From assembly GCA_020171895.1 (NCBI GenBank), contig JAIVAN010000001.1:1-64000 (forward strand): a stretch of DNA of 64,000 nucleotides, given 5' to 3'. Shown here one piece after another: positions 36,630 to 45,326 of the stretch. This DNA comes from Bacillus timonensis. Lineage in GTDB: Bacteria > Bacillota > Bacilli > Bacillales > Bacillaceae_L. Both the position numbers and the translations under genes were made by a program. The number at the start of each line of letters is the position of its first letter. The stretch's first letter is position 1. Under the pieces are notes generated by a model. That model ran no database searches and was not told the origin of the DNA. It saw nothing but the letters and a program-made list of their open reading frames with translations.

Positions 36630-37241
36630 GTGCCACCTATTGTTTCTGACGAGTACAAAGAGAAGAAGAGGAAAGAAATTTTAGAAAGTGCTCTTAATGC
36701 TTTTAGTGAAAAGGGGTTTCAGCTGACAACTATCGATGACATTGTTTCGATTTCTGGTATGAGTAAAGGAGCGATTTATCACTATTTTGAGAGTAAGGAA
36801 GACATTTATTTGCAACTGTTAAAAATGAAAACCGACAGTTATATTTCTCTATTAGAAGAAACGTTTCAAAAGTTATCGTCTGCGACTGAAAAGCTAGATT
36901 TTTTGTTTTCTAGATACATAGATGCCAATTTGAGTGAACAGTGGCAGCGTCTTATTCAGGTTCACATTGAGTTCTGGATTAATTCAACACGACATGAGGA
37001 GATCAAACAGTATTTAATTCAACGCTTTAATATGCAATATCGTGGATTTTTAGCAGAAGTAATCAAAGAGGGAATTTCAACAGGTGAATTTAATGAGAAA
37101 GCAGACCCTGAAATCATTTCCTCACTATTTTGGGGAATCATTGATGGTGTCTGTTTGCATTATTCCGTTATTGGAGACGAATATGCTTATCGCGAAGTGC
37201 TTCAAAAGGCAAAAGAAATGATTGTTCACTATTTGAAATAA
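36630..37241 (+). CDS. TetR-family transcriptional regulator
   Basis: A 203-residue regulator. The N-terminal helix-turn-helix (about 10-55) has ILESALNAFSEKGFQLTTIDDI and the recognition helix MSKGAIYHYFESKEDIY. The C-terminal ligand domain is helical, about 60-200. It starts at GTG with AGGGGGG 8 bases before. It is the first of four genes on the same strand with gaps of 5-40 bases, so it probably controls the operon with two acetyltransferases and a peptidase. An operator-like palindrome lies in its promoter. Confidence 0.9.
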   Translation: MPPIVSDEYKEKKRKEILESALNAFSEKGFQLTTIDDIVSISGMSKGAIYHYFESKEDIYLQLLKMKTDSYISLLEETFQKLSSATEKLDFLFSRYIDANLSEQWQRLIQVHIEFWINSTRHEEIKQYLIQRFNMQYRGFLAEVIKEGISTGEFNEKADPEIISSLFWGIIDGVCLHYSVIGDEYAYREVLQKAKEMIVHYLK

Positions 37242-37266
37242 ATTCATGTGTAAAAGAGGGATGATT

Positions 37267-38520
37267 GTGAGCGAAATTAGAAAGCTATCATTGGAAGAAT
37301 TAAGTGAGTTAGCTAGAATTAATACGAATGCATATCCAGGAGCCATTAACTTTTCCGAAGATGTCCAAGAACGTTACTTAAAACAATTGACGAGCGTACA
37401 AGAAAATGATCCTAATACGAATTATTATGGGATATTTCGTGATGAAAAGCTTGTAGGTGGGATGCGGTTTCACCATTTTATGATGAATGTTTTTCAACAG
37501 GTGATGCCAGTAGGTGGAATTGGATCTGTTGCGGTTGACCTTCTTCATAAAAAAGAAAAGATTGCAAAGGAATTGTTAGAGTATTTTATACAGCATTACA
37601 AATCTGAAGGAATACCATTAGTCATGCTCTATCCGTTCAGGCCTGATTTTTATAAAAGAATGGGGTTTGGTTATGGAACAAAGATGCATCAATATAAAAT
37701 GACGCCTTCTAGTCTTCCAAAGGGAACCTTAAAGGATAAAATCGTTTATTTAAATCGTTCAATGAAAGAATTGGTTAAAGACTGTTTTAACCGTTACGCA
37801 GAAGAGACGCATGGTATGGTATTTAAAACGGATTTAGATGTAGAAAATCTATTTAAAAATCCAAATCACCTTTCTGTTGGGGTTATGAATGAAAACAAAT
37901 TAGAAGGCTATGTTGTATTTGCCTTTCAAAAAGTAAAAGAAGACCATTTTATATTGAATGATATACACATTAAAGAAATTATCTATGAAACTCCTGAAAG
38001 CTTGTCACAACTCCTTACTTTTCTTCATAGTCAGTCAGACCAGTTTCGCCGAATTGTCTGGAACACACAAGACGATCATCTACACTTTATTCTAAGTGAT
38101 CCTACTAATGGTTCAAATCATTTACTTCCAAGTGTTTATCATGAGTCTCATGTATCAGGTGTAGGCTTAATGTATAGAATTATTGACGTTAAACAATTCT
38201 TCAATCAACTTAAAGATTATTCGTTTGGTAATGTAGACTGTCGCATAAAACTTTCAATTACCGACTCATTTTTACCCGAAAATGAAGAGCCAATCGTGTT
38301 ACATGTTGAAAGTGGCTATGTGAGTATTTGTACTCATCAAGAGTATGATGTTGAATTAAAGATGGATATTTCCGATTTTTCATCGTTAGTGCTTGGAGCA
38401 ACCAATGCGAAAAGCCTATATCAGCTTGGATTACTAGAGGTAAGTAATTGTGAGTATATCAATCTTGTGAATGAACTCTTTTTTGTGAAGCAAAAGCCTA
38501 TTTGTATGACAGCTTTTTAA
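37267..38520 (+). CDS. Eis-like N-acetyltransferase
   Basis: A 417-residue protein of the Eis family: an N-terminal GNAT domain (about 1-150, with GGIGSVAVDLLHKKEKIAKELL), a second GNAT-like domain (about 150-290) and a C-terminal sterol-carrier-like domain (about 300-417). Eis proteins can acetylate several amines of aminoglycosides and peptides. Whether this one inactivates a drug is not known. The GTG at 37267 is preferred, with AGAGGGATG 6 bases before. It follows the TetR gene closely. Confidence 0.82.
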   Translation: MSEIRKLSLEELSELARINTNAYPGAINFSEDVQERYLKQLTSVQENDPNTNYYGIFRDEKLVGGMRFHHFMMNVFQQVMPVGGIGSVAVDLLHKKEKIAKELLEYFIQHYKSEGIPLVMLYPFRPDFYKRMGFGYGTKMHQYKMTPSSLPKGTLKDKIVYLNRSMKELVKDCFNRYAEETHGMVFKTDLDVENLFKNPNHLSVGVMNENKLEGYVVFAFQKVKEDHFILNDIHIKEIIYETPESLSQLLTFLHSQSDQFRRIVWNTQDDHLHFILSDPTNGSNHLLPSVYHESHVSGVGLMYRIIDVKQFFNQLKDYSFGNVDCRIKLSITDSFLPENEEPIVLHVESGYVSICTHQEYDVELKMDISDFSSLVLGATNAKSLYQLGLLEVSNCEYINLVNELFFVKQKPICMTAF

Positions 38521-38559
38521 CTAGAAATCTACTAATGGATAAGTAAGGGGGCGATCTGT

Positions 38560-39429
38560 TTGATTACAATTAAAAGATTATCAGAATGTAAATTAGAAGA
38601 TGTGGTTACCGCCTGGAATCGAGGGTTTGAGGGATATTTTTTTAATATGACGATGAATGTTGAGCGATTTTTGAAAAGAATGGTGTTTGAAGAGCTTTCT
38701 CCTAGATTGTCTGTTGTAGCATTTGATGAGGAGGAGCCTGTTGGGGTTATATTAAATGGCATCCGTCAAATTGATGGAAAAAAGGTTTCGTGGAACGGTG
38801 GAACAGGTGTTAGCAAGGCTTATCGTGGAAAAGGCATCGGGAAAAAGTTAATGGATGCAGTTTTAGAGATTTATAAGGAAGAAAGCGTATCATTAGCTAC
38901 CCTTGAGGCTGTGAGTGAAAATCAACGTGCAATTGAACTGTATAAAACGATGGGGTATGAAGTGGTCGATGATCTTGTTCATTTCTCGCATACTGGTGCT
39001 GTATCGTTTAATGAGGTAGGGCTTGCGGATTACCAGTTTGAACATGGGATTCCTATCGATGTAAGAAACCTGCCTTTTTATCAAAAAATGTCCTCATGGC
39101 AGACGCAGTGGAATAATGCGAGAGATGGAGAAACAATTTTAGTGAAGAATCAACAGGGAGAGATCGTTGGTTTCGCATTATATAAACGATTATTTAATGA
39201 GGACTTCCATCATATTGGAACGATGCTATTACAATGTGAAGTATCTATTAATCTTGTTGATCGTGAAGATGTTATGAGACTATTACTTTCAAAGGTCTTT
39301 GCTTCGGAGAAAGAAATCCAACAAACAGTTGCAAATCTTCCGCGTTCTAACGAGTTTTTATTTTATGTATTAAAAGAAGCGGGTTTTGAAGAAAAGGTTG
39401 AGCAAGTGTTAATGTTTAAACAGATGTAG
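38560..39429 (+). CDS. GNAT-family acetyltransferase, two-domain
   Basis: A 289-residue protein. The first GNAT domain (about 1-150) has the acetyl-CoA motif VSKAYRGKGIGKKLMDAV near 86-103 and the NQRAIELYKTMGYEVV stretch. The second half (about 150-289) is GNAT-like but degenerate. The substrate is unknown. It starts at TTG with AAGGGGG 9 bases before it, 39 bases after the Eis-like gene, and runs into the M3 peptidase gene (12-base gap). Confidence 0.82.
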   Translation: MITIKRLSECKLEDVVTAWNRGFEGYFFNMTMNVERFLKRMVFEELSPRLSVVAFDEEEPVGVILNGIRQIDGKKVSWNGGTGVSKAYRGKGIGKKLMDAVLEIYKEESVSLATLEAVSENQRAIELYKTMGYEVVDDLVHFSHTGAVSFNEVGLADYQFEHGIPIDVRNLPFYQKMSSWQTQWNNARDGETILVKNQQGEIVGFALYKRLFNEDFHHIGTMLLQCEVSINLVDREDVMRLLLSKVFASEKEIQQTVANLPRSNEFLFYVLKEAGFEEKVEQVLMFKQM

Positions 39430-39441
39430 GGGGTTTTTAGA

Positions 39442-41034
39442 ATGGCGGTTCAGCAATTTTTAAAGGAACAAACAGAAGTGTTGAGGAAGCATTATGTTGA
39501 GACAACGACAAAAACTTGGTTGGCCCAAACAACAGGTGAAAAGGAATGGTCTGAAAAACTGGCAGAAGCACAAGCTGCTTTTAATAAATATTTATCAAAT
39601 AAAGAGCTTTATGAGAAAACAGAAGATTACTTATTTTCTCCTAATTTGTCTCAAATAGATCGAAGACAACTACTTACACTTTCTAATCTTATGAAAGAAA
39701 ATCAATTATCTACGGATATTCTTGATAATCTTTCAAATCTTTCATCAGAACTCAATTACATGTTTAATACGTACAGCCCTGAAATTGACGGTAAGAAATT
39801 ATCTGCCAATTATATTCGGGAAGTACTTGTGAACTCGACAGATAGTGAAAAACGTGAAAAGGCTTGGAAAGCAAGTAAAGAGGTTGGTCAAGTTGTAGAG
39901 GGGAAGTTAATTGAATTAATTAAGAAGCGAAATGAAGCTGCGCGTCAACTAGGCTATGAAAACCACCATGAAATGGCATTTGAATTGCAAGAGCTTGATC
40001 GAGAAGAGATATTTTCAATGTTTGCTAAGCTTTTGGAATTGTCAGAGGCTACTTTTCGAAAGATGAAAATTCAATTGGATCAAAGGATCGCCACTCGTTT
40101 TGGAATTGAAGTAAGAGAGATACGACCTTGGCATTATTCAGATCCTTTCTTTCAAAGTGCACCAGCTAGTCAAGAAACAGACTTAGATAATTATTTTAAG
40201 GATAAAGACATCAATGCATTAACAGCAGCCACGTTTGATTCAATGGGGATTGACATTAAGGATTTATTTGAGAAAAGTGATTTATTTCCACGTGAAGGTA
40301 AGAATCCAACTGCTTTTTGTATTGATATTGATCGTGAAGGAGATACGAGAGTGTTATGTAATTTGACCCCAACAGCTTATTGGATGGGGACAAATCTTCA
40401 TGAGTTTGGTCATGCAGCATACAACAAATATATTAATCGTGAGTTACCTTTTATTTTACGTGATTGTGCCCATACACTAACGACAGAAGCGATTGCGATG
40501 TTGTATGGCAAAATGATTTATGAGGTGGAATGGTTAGAGAAGTTTTTACACCTAGATAAAGAAACAGTGGTAAAGCTTGAGCCACATTTAAAGTCTTATC
40601 AACAATTTAATATGCTAGCATCCGCGCGTTTTATCATAACATTTGTTTATTTTGAAAGAGAATTATATGAAAATCCTGATCAAGATTTGAATTCGTTATG
40701 GTGGAGTTTAGTAGAAAAGATTCAATTGGTAACACCGCCTGAAAATCGAAACGAGCCTGATTGGGCAGCAAAAATTCATTTCACACTTGCACCTGTTTAT
40801 TATCAGAACTATTTATTAGGCGAGCTGACATCAGCACAGCTCCATGAAACAATTAAAAATACAATTTCTGAAGAGTTTTTCACAAAAAAAGTAGGGAATT
40901 TTATTAGAGACGAATTTTTAAAGCCTGGTTCGTTATACAATTGGAATGAAAAGATTGAAAAAGTAACCGGTCAACCTCTAAACCCATCATTCTTTGTCGA
41001 TGCATTTTGTAAGGAAGAAGTGAATACAAAATAA
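39442..41034 (+). CDS. M3-family peptidase
   Basis: A 530-residue cytosolic metallopeptidase. The zinc motif HEFGH is at 320-324 (NLHEFGHAAYNKY), with the third ligand in TLTTEAIAMLYGKM about 25 residues later. It differs clearly from the M3 peptidase encoded at 30764 and is shorter. It is the last gene of the TetR-Eis-GNAT operon, starting 12 bases after the GNAT gene with a GGGGG site. Its presence behind acetyltransferases suggests action on a peptide or antibiotic, which is inference. The order is otherwise unfamiliar to me. Confidence 0.88.
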   Translation: MAVQQFLKEQTEVLRKHYVETTTKTWLAQTTGEKEWSEKLAEAQAAFNKYLSNKELYEKTEDYLFSPNLSQIDRRQLLTLSNLMKENQLSTDILDNLSNLSSELNYMFNTYSPEIDGKKLSANYIREVLVNSTDSEKREKAWKASKEVGQVVEGKLIELIKKRNEAARQLGYENHHEMAFELQELDREEIFSMFAKLLELSEATFRKMKIQLDQRIATRFGIEVREIRPWHYSDPFFQSAPASQETDLDNYFKDKDINALTAATFDSMGIDIKDLFEKSDLFPREGKNPTAFCIDIDREGDTRVLCNLTPTAYWMGTNLHEFGHAAYNKYINRELPFILRDCAHTLTTEAIAMLYGKMIYEVEWLEKFLHLDKETVVKLEPHLKSYQQFNMLASARFIITFVYFERELYENPDQDLNSLWWSLVEKIQLVTPPENRNEPDWAAKIHFTLAPVYYQNYLLGELTSAQLHETIKNTISEEFFTKKVGNFIRDEFLKPGSLYNWNEKIEKVTGQPLNPSFFVDAFCKEEVNTK

Positions 41035-41044
41035 GTAACGAGAC

Positions 41045-41078
41045 GGGACTCGAGCATTTCTTGCTGGAGTCTCTTTCA
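41045..41078 (+). terminator. Terminator-like hairpin after the M3 peptidase gene
   Basis: GGGACTC / GAGTCTC with inner AGCA / TGCT pairing, followed by TTT. Confidence 0.65.
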
Positions 41079-41144
41079 TATTTACTGGAAAGAGGGATTC
41101 ATTTATAGTTAAGATAGATTTCCAAAAAAATGCACAAAGAAGGC

Positions 41145-41423
41145 TGAAAATGTGAGTTGTTTTTTTCTATATAGAATGTTTGTATTTTGTAATTATAGAG
41201 TGTTAATCGGAGTGGAAGGAACCGAGACTCCTCGAAAATGCTAACGCATTTCCTTCGTGCGGTGAGGATTCAAGGAAGCTTATTCAATGTCCTGTGGGAT
41301 ATGCGACAGACCCCGGACCCCACAGGCCAAAGGCCGAGGAGGCTCAAGTGGCGCCCCGTGGAAAGCGAGGTTCCTGCAACGCAGATTAACACCCTTTGTA
41401 CAGTGTCGTATTTTCAGGGTAGA
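41145..41423 (+). repeat. Structured interspersed repeat, copy 12 (with insertion)
   Basis: Plus-strand copy ending TTTTCAGGGTAGA. The core is split after ACTCCT by a 57-bp insert. One inner arm reads CCCCGG opposite CTCAAG. Its right end lies 22 bases before the start codon of the EmrE-type transporter, so the element forms that gene's leader. Confidence 0.85.
41233..41289 (+). repeat. 57-bp insert inside repeat copy 12
   Basis: The element's usual GACTCCTGTGGG is interrupted between 41232 and 41290, and TCCT is present on both sides (41229-41232 and 41290-41293), like a 4-bp target duplication. The insert has a hairpin AAATGC-TAAC-GCATTT at 41236-41251. A small mobile sequence or a replication slip are both possible. 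Confidence 0.6.
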
Positions 41424-41445
41424 CAAATTGATTGGAGAGAATCAA

Positions 41446-42423
41446 ATGGTAAAGGCTATGTTCATTGGCATACTATCTTCATTGTTTTTTGCAGTAACAT
41501 TTATCCTGAATCGTTCTATGGAACTATCAGGCGGTAGCTGGATGTGGAGCTCCTCCTTGCGTTACTTTTTCATGGTGCCATTTTTGTTAGCCATTGTACT
41601 ACTAAAAGGTAACCTAGTTGGATTCATTTCAGAGTTTAAGAGGGCACCACTGCAATGGTTAATATGGAGCTTAGTTGGCTTTGGCTTATTTTATGGCCCA
41701 TTGACGTTTGCAGCAGCATCTGGTCCAGGCTGGCTCGTTGCAGGAACTTGGCCAATAACCATCATTGCTGGCTCACTTTTGGCACCATTTTTCTTCGATA
41801 TTATAGAAAATCAAGGAATGAAAAAGAAGGTTAGAAGGAGAATTCCTATTAAGGGTTTAGGCTATTCCAGTTTGATTTTGGTGGGAATCATGCTTATCCA
41901 ACTTCAGCATGCCAATGGGGAATTTTCACTGCACTTACTTTTAGTTGGTTTTCTTCCCATTTTAATTGCAGCCATTGCCTACCCTTTAGGTAATCGCAAG
42001 ACGATGGAACTATGTGAAGGTAGAATAGATACAGTCCAGCGAGTGCTAGGAATGACGCTCTTTTCTTTGCCACTTTGGTTAGTAATAGCGGGAGTTGGTT
42101 GGTGGCAAGTAGGATTTCCAAGTGCTGACCAAACCATTCAGACATTAATTGTAGCAATTTGTTCGGGAGTGATCGCGACTGTTTTATTCTTTTTTGCAAC
42201 AGAGCTTGTTAAGACTGATCAAAGTAAGCTTGCTGCTGTAGAAGCAACACAAGCTTCTCAAGTGATGTTTGTTATTATAGGTGAAATGCTGATTTTGCAT
42301 GAGCCTTTCCCGAACAGTGTAACAACAATCGGTCTTTGTATCGTTATAGTAGGAATGATATTGCATAGTATAAGCTCTAGGAAGAAAACATTAGATATAG
42401 GACGCAATTCAAAAGCGTTATAA
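41446..42423 (+). CDS. EmrE-type multidrug/DMT transporter
   Basis: A 325-residue membrane protein with about ten helices, starting VKAMFIGILSSLFFAVTFILNRSM. SGPGWLVAGTWPITIIAGSL near 91-110 and AVEATQASQVMFVIIGEM near 265-282 are features of the PF13536 group (multidrug resistance efflux transporter family). The substrate is unknown. The ATG at 41446 has TTGGAGAG upstream. The frame stays open back through repeat copy 12 to 41287, but that part is repeat, not protein. Single gene with a terminator. Confidence 0.85.
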   Translation: MVKAMFIGILSSLFFAVTFILNRSMELSGGSWMWSSSLRYFFMVPFLLAIVLLKGNLVGFISEFKRAPLQWLIWSLVGFGLFYGPLTFAAASGPGWLVAGTWPITIIAGSLLAPFFFDIIENQGMKKKVRRRIPIKGLGYSSLILVGIMLIQLQHANGEFSLHLLLVGFLPILIAAIAYPLGNRKTMELCEGRIDTVQRVLGMTLFSLPLWLVIAGVGWWQVGFPSADQTIQTLIVAICSGVIATVLFFFATELVKTDQSKLAAVEATQASQVMFVIIGEMLILHEPFPNSVTTIGLCIVIVGMILHSISSRKKTLDIGRNSKAL

Positions 42424-42451
42424 AAAAACTCCCCAAGTGTGGGGAGTTTTT
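42422..42451. terminator. Bidirectional terminator between transporter and clpE
   Basis: AACTCCCC / GGGGAGTT stem with A-run and T-run on either side, shared by two convergent genes. Confidence 0.88.
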
Positions 42452-42452
42452 A

Positions 42453-44594
42453 CTATTTAACTGCAATGGCGTTATCAATAACAGTGACGGTAATTTCTGC
42501 AACTGATTCTTGTTCTAATAAGACATCTGCTATTTTATCTTCTAGCTGTTCCTGGATTACACGGCGAAGAGGACGTGCACCAAATGCTGGGTGGTAACCA
42601 AGTTCAGCTATTTTTTGTTTCGCTTCTTCTTCAACTACTATCGTAATTTTTTGCTCTTTTAGAACTTGTTGTAACTCTTCTAGCATGAGGTCAACAATTT
42701 GCAATAAATGTTCTTTGTCAAGCTGAGTAAATTCGATAATGCTATCAAAACGATTTAAAAATTCTGGTTTAAAGTAAGAGCCTAAAGATTCAAGAATGTT
42801 AGATTCCTTCAGAGCATCAGTTCCTGCGTTTTCAAAACCGACAGTTACTTTCTTTGTACCAACACCTGCATTACTTGTCATAATAATGACCGTATCCTTA
42901 AAGCTTACAGTTCGTCCTTGGCTATCAGTTAATCGACCATCTTCAAGGATTTGAAGGAACATATGTTGTACGTCTGGATGTGCTTTTTCAATTTCGTCAA
43001 GTAGGATGATGCTATAAGGGTTTCTTCGTACTTTTTCAGTTAATTGCCCTGCTTCATCATGCCCTACATATCCAGGTGGTGAACCAATGATTTTTGAAAC
43101 AGAGTGCTTTTCCATATACTCACTCATGTCCAAACGAATCATTGCGTCTTTGGAACCAAATAATTCTTGTGCGAGTGTTTTGGTTAGTTCTGTTTTACCG
43201 ACACCAGTTGGACCAACAAATAAAAATGAGCCTATTGGTCGTGCTTTTGATTTTAAACCGGCACGACTTCGACGAATCGCTTTTGCTACTTTTTGAACAG
43301 CGTCTTCTTGGCCTATCACTTTTTTTGATAGGTTTTCGACGAGATGCTTCATTTTTGATTGTTCAGCTTGTTGAAGTTTTCCAACCGGTACGCCTGTTTT
43401 CTTTTCTATCATTTGCTGTATATGCGTAATATCTACTGTTAATTCTGTTTGTAGATCACTTGTATTTCTTTTCTTCTCAAGATGACTTTCTTCATCACGT
43501 AATCGAGCTGCTAATTCGTAATTTTCTTCCTTTAAAGCTTGTTCTTTTTTGGAAGCTATAGAAGCGAGTTTTTCCTCAATCTGTGAAAAATCTGTAGAAG
43601 CTAATTTTAGATTCAGTTTTGACCCAGCCTCATCAAGAAGGTCGATGGCTTTGTCAGGAAGGAAACGATCCTGAATATAGCGGTGTGAAAGTGTGACACA
43701 CGCTTCGATTGCTTCCTCAGAATATTTGACGCCATGAAACTTTTCATATCGATCTTGAATGCCCTTTAAGATTGAAATTGCTTGTTCAACCGTTGGTTCA
43801 TTTACAGTTACGGGCTGGAAACGTCGCTCTAAGGCTGCGTCCTTTTCAATTTGACGGTATTCTTTTAAAGTCGTTGCTCCTACAAGTTGGAGTTCACCAC
43901 GTGCGAGTGCTGGTTTCAGAATGTTACCAGCATCCATTGAACCTTCCGCAGAGCCTGCACCGACTAGTAAATGAATTTCATCGATAAAGAGAATGATATT
44001 TTTCCGAGCTTGAAGTTCTCCTATTAATTGCTTCATTCTTTCTTCAAATTGACCACGGACACCAGTGTTTGCAACAAGTGAAGCAACATCTAGCATGTAG
44101 ACTTCTTTATTTGTTAGTTTTGAAGGAACATCGCCTTCAGTAATTTTTAGTGCAAGACCTTCTGCAATGGCTGTTTTACCTACACCTGGCTCACCAATGA
44201 GAACTGGATTGTTTTTATTTCGACGATTTAATATTTCTATCACTCGTTCGATTTCTTCATCTCTTCCAATTACAGGATCAATCAACCCTGTCTTGGCGAT
44301 TTGAGTTAAATTGCGTCCGAATTGATCTAGCATTCCTCCGCCTTTTCCACCTTGGGCTTTAATAGGTGTAGAATCATTTTGCTGATGCTGAAAGTCATTC
44401 AGTGAATGTTTAAATTTAAATAGTTCATCAAATGGAAAGTTTGAAAATCCTTGTTGAAAATTAGAAGGGATTTTCATGTTGTTTTTTTGTTTGCTGTAGC
44501 ACTCATGACAAAGATGTAGCTGCTGCTTGTTTTGATTTAGTTGGATGTGTAGCTCAATGTTAGCTTCTCTTTGATTACATGCTTGACATAACAT
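42453..44594 (-). CDS. clpE: ATP-dependent Clp protease ATP-binding subunit ClpE
   Basis: A 713-residue Hsp100 unfoldase. The N-terminal zinc finger has C3, C6, C29 and C32. The first AAA module has [13 protein letters not shown] and the Walker B stretch [12 protein letters not shown]-like coiled coil ([14 protein letters not shown]) separates it from the second AAA module ([16 protein letters not shown], then [13 protein letters not shown]). It works with ClpP in heat and stress proteolysis and helps degrade CtsR in B. subtilis. Two CtsR box pairs lie in its promoter region. Map position matches B. subtilis. Confidence 0.96.
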   Translation of the reverse strand: MLCQACNQREANIELHIQLNQNKQQLHLCHECYSKQKNNMKIPSNFQQGFSNFPFDELFKFKHSLNDFQHQQNDSTPIKAQGGKGGGMLDQFGRNLTQIAKTGLIDPVIGRDEEIERVIEILNRRNKNNPVLIGEPGVGKTAIAEGLALKITEGDVPSKLTNKEVYMLDVASLVANTGVRGQFEERMKQLIGELQARKNIILFIDEIHLLVGAGSAEGSMDAGNILKPALARGELQLVGATTLKEYRQIEKDAALERRFQPVTVNEPTVEQAISILKGIQDRYEKFHGVKYSEEAIEACVTLSHRYIQDRFLPDKAIDLLDEAGSKLNLKLASTDFSQIEEKLASIASKKEQALKEENYELAARLRDEESHLEKKRNTSDLQTELTVDITHIQQMIEKKTGVPVGKLQQAEQSKMKHLVENLSKKVIGQEDAVQKVAKAIRRSRAGLKSKARPIGSFLFVGPTGVGKTELTKTLAQELFGSKDAMIRLDMSEYMEKHSVSKIIGSPPGYVGHDEAGQLTEKVRRNPYSIILLDEIEKAHPDVQHMFLQILEDGRLTDSQGRTVSFKDTVIIMTSNAGVGTKKVTVGFENAGTDALKESNILESLGSYFKPEFLNRFDSIIEFTQLDKEHLLQIVDLMLEELQQVLKEQKITIVVEEEAKQKIAELGYHPAFGARPLRRVIQEQLEDKIADVLLEQESVAEITVTVIDNAIAVK

Positions 44595-44680
44595 GTGAAA
44601 TTCCTCCTTTAAGATTGGTTAGTTAGTGCGTTATTGAGAAATCCCTAGTGGGAATTAGATTGATAAAAGAGCAAGAGTAG

Positions 44681-44697
44681 TTTGACTATATTTGACC
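44681..44697 (-). promoter_or_regulatory. CtsR operator, downstream copy
   Basis: On the minus strand GGTCAAA (44697-44691), a 3-base spacer and AGTCAAA (44687-44681), matching the CtsR heptad direct repeat. It lies 87-103 bases before the clpE start. Confidence 0.85.
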
Positions 44698-44740
44698 AAA
44701 GGTTGATAAAAAATAGGTCTGTTTAAATGACCTTGACTTT

Positions 44741-44769
44741 ATTATAGTTTGACCTTTTTTGACTTTCAA
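44741..44769 (-). promoter_or_regulatory. SigA promoter of clpE with CtsR operator in the spacer
   Basis: On the minus strand TTGAAA (44769-44764) and TATAAT (44746-44741) are 17 bases apart. A CtsR heptad pair, AGTCAAA (44764-44758) plus GGTCAAA (44754-44748), fills the spacer, so bound CtsR would cover the polymerase site. Confidence 0.88.
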
Positions 44770-44873
44770 GTATTTTGATTTTAAGAATATATGGTAATTT
44801 TAGGAGGGGGGGCAGCAATTGTACGATAAATTCTAAAAAATGAAGCATAAATTTTGGAAAGTGCACACAAAAA

Positions 44874-44899
44874 TACCACAGCACGACAATGCTGTGGTA
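44874..44899 (-). terminator. Terminator after the DUF350 gene
   Basis: TACCACAGCA / TGCTGTGGTA stem; on the minus strand a T-run follows (A-run at 44869-44873 on the plus strand). Confidence 0.88.
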
Positions 44900-44916
44900 C
44901 GCTCTATAAATTCATA

Positions 44917-45312
44917 TTAATATGTTAGACAACCTGCAATCACGATGCCAATCGATAATGATAAGAAAAATAGGAAGAGTCCAACTGATTCATTGTTGTC
45001 GTCGATTGATGCGGTAATGTTAAATTTAGGTGTTAAAAGTTCAGCTAATAAGAAGACGATAATTTGAGCGAGTATGGCAATTCCACCCCAAATGGCAACA
45101 TCTACTAATGATACGGAGTTAGCGATTGCAGACCAAAGCACTACAGCTAACCCGACTAAGCGCCCTCCTAGTACATAGGCTGCTGCTTTGTTCCCTTGAG
45201 CAATCAGTGTAAATTCTTTATTTTTAGTTGTTAGTTCCATGAGCCATAGCCCTACTAATAAAAGTACGAGCCCAACTCCTAAATATGAAAGAAAGTTAAT
45301 AACTAAGTCCAT
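44917..45312 (-). CDS. DUF350 membrane protein (YjfL-like)
   Basis: A 131-residue membrane protein with four helices: about 5-24, 45-62, 65-85 and 110-130. It matches DUF350 (E. coli YjfL). The ATG at 45312 is chosen for the GGAGGG site 7 bases before. It is the last gene of a three-gene operon: lipoprotein, ATP-grasp ligase, DUF350. DUF350 genes often sit beside glutathionylspermidine-synthase-like ATP-grasp genes, which suggests work at the membrane on a common substrate. No function is proven. Confidence 0.85.
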   Translation of the reverse strand: MDLVINFLSYLGVGLVLLLVGLWLMELTTKNKEFTLIAQGNKAAAYVLGGRLVGLAVVLWSAIANSVSLVDVAIWGGIAILAQIIVFLLAELLTPKFNITASIDDNNESVGLFLFFLSLSIGIVIAGCLTY

Positions 45313-45326
45313 GTGAATACCCTCCA

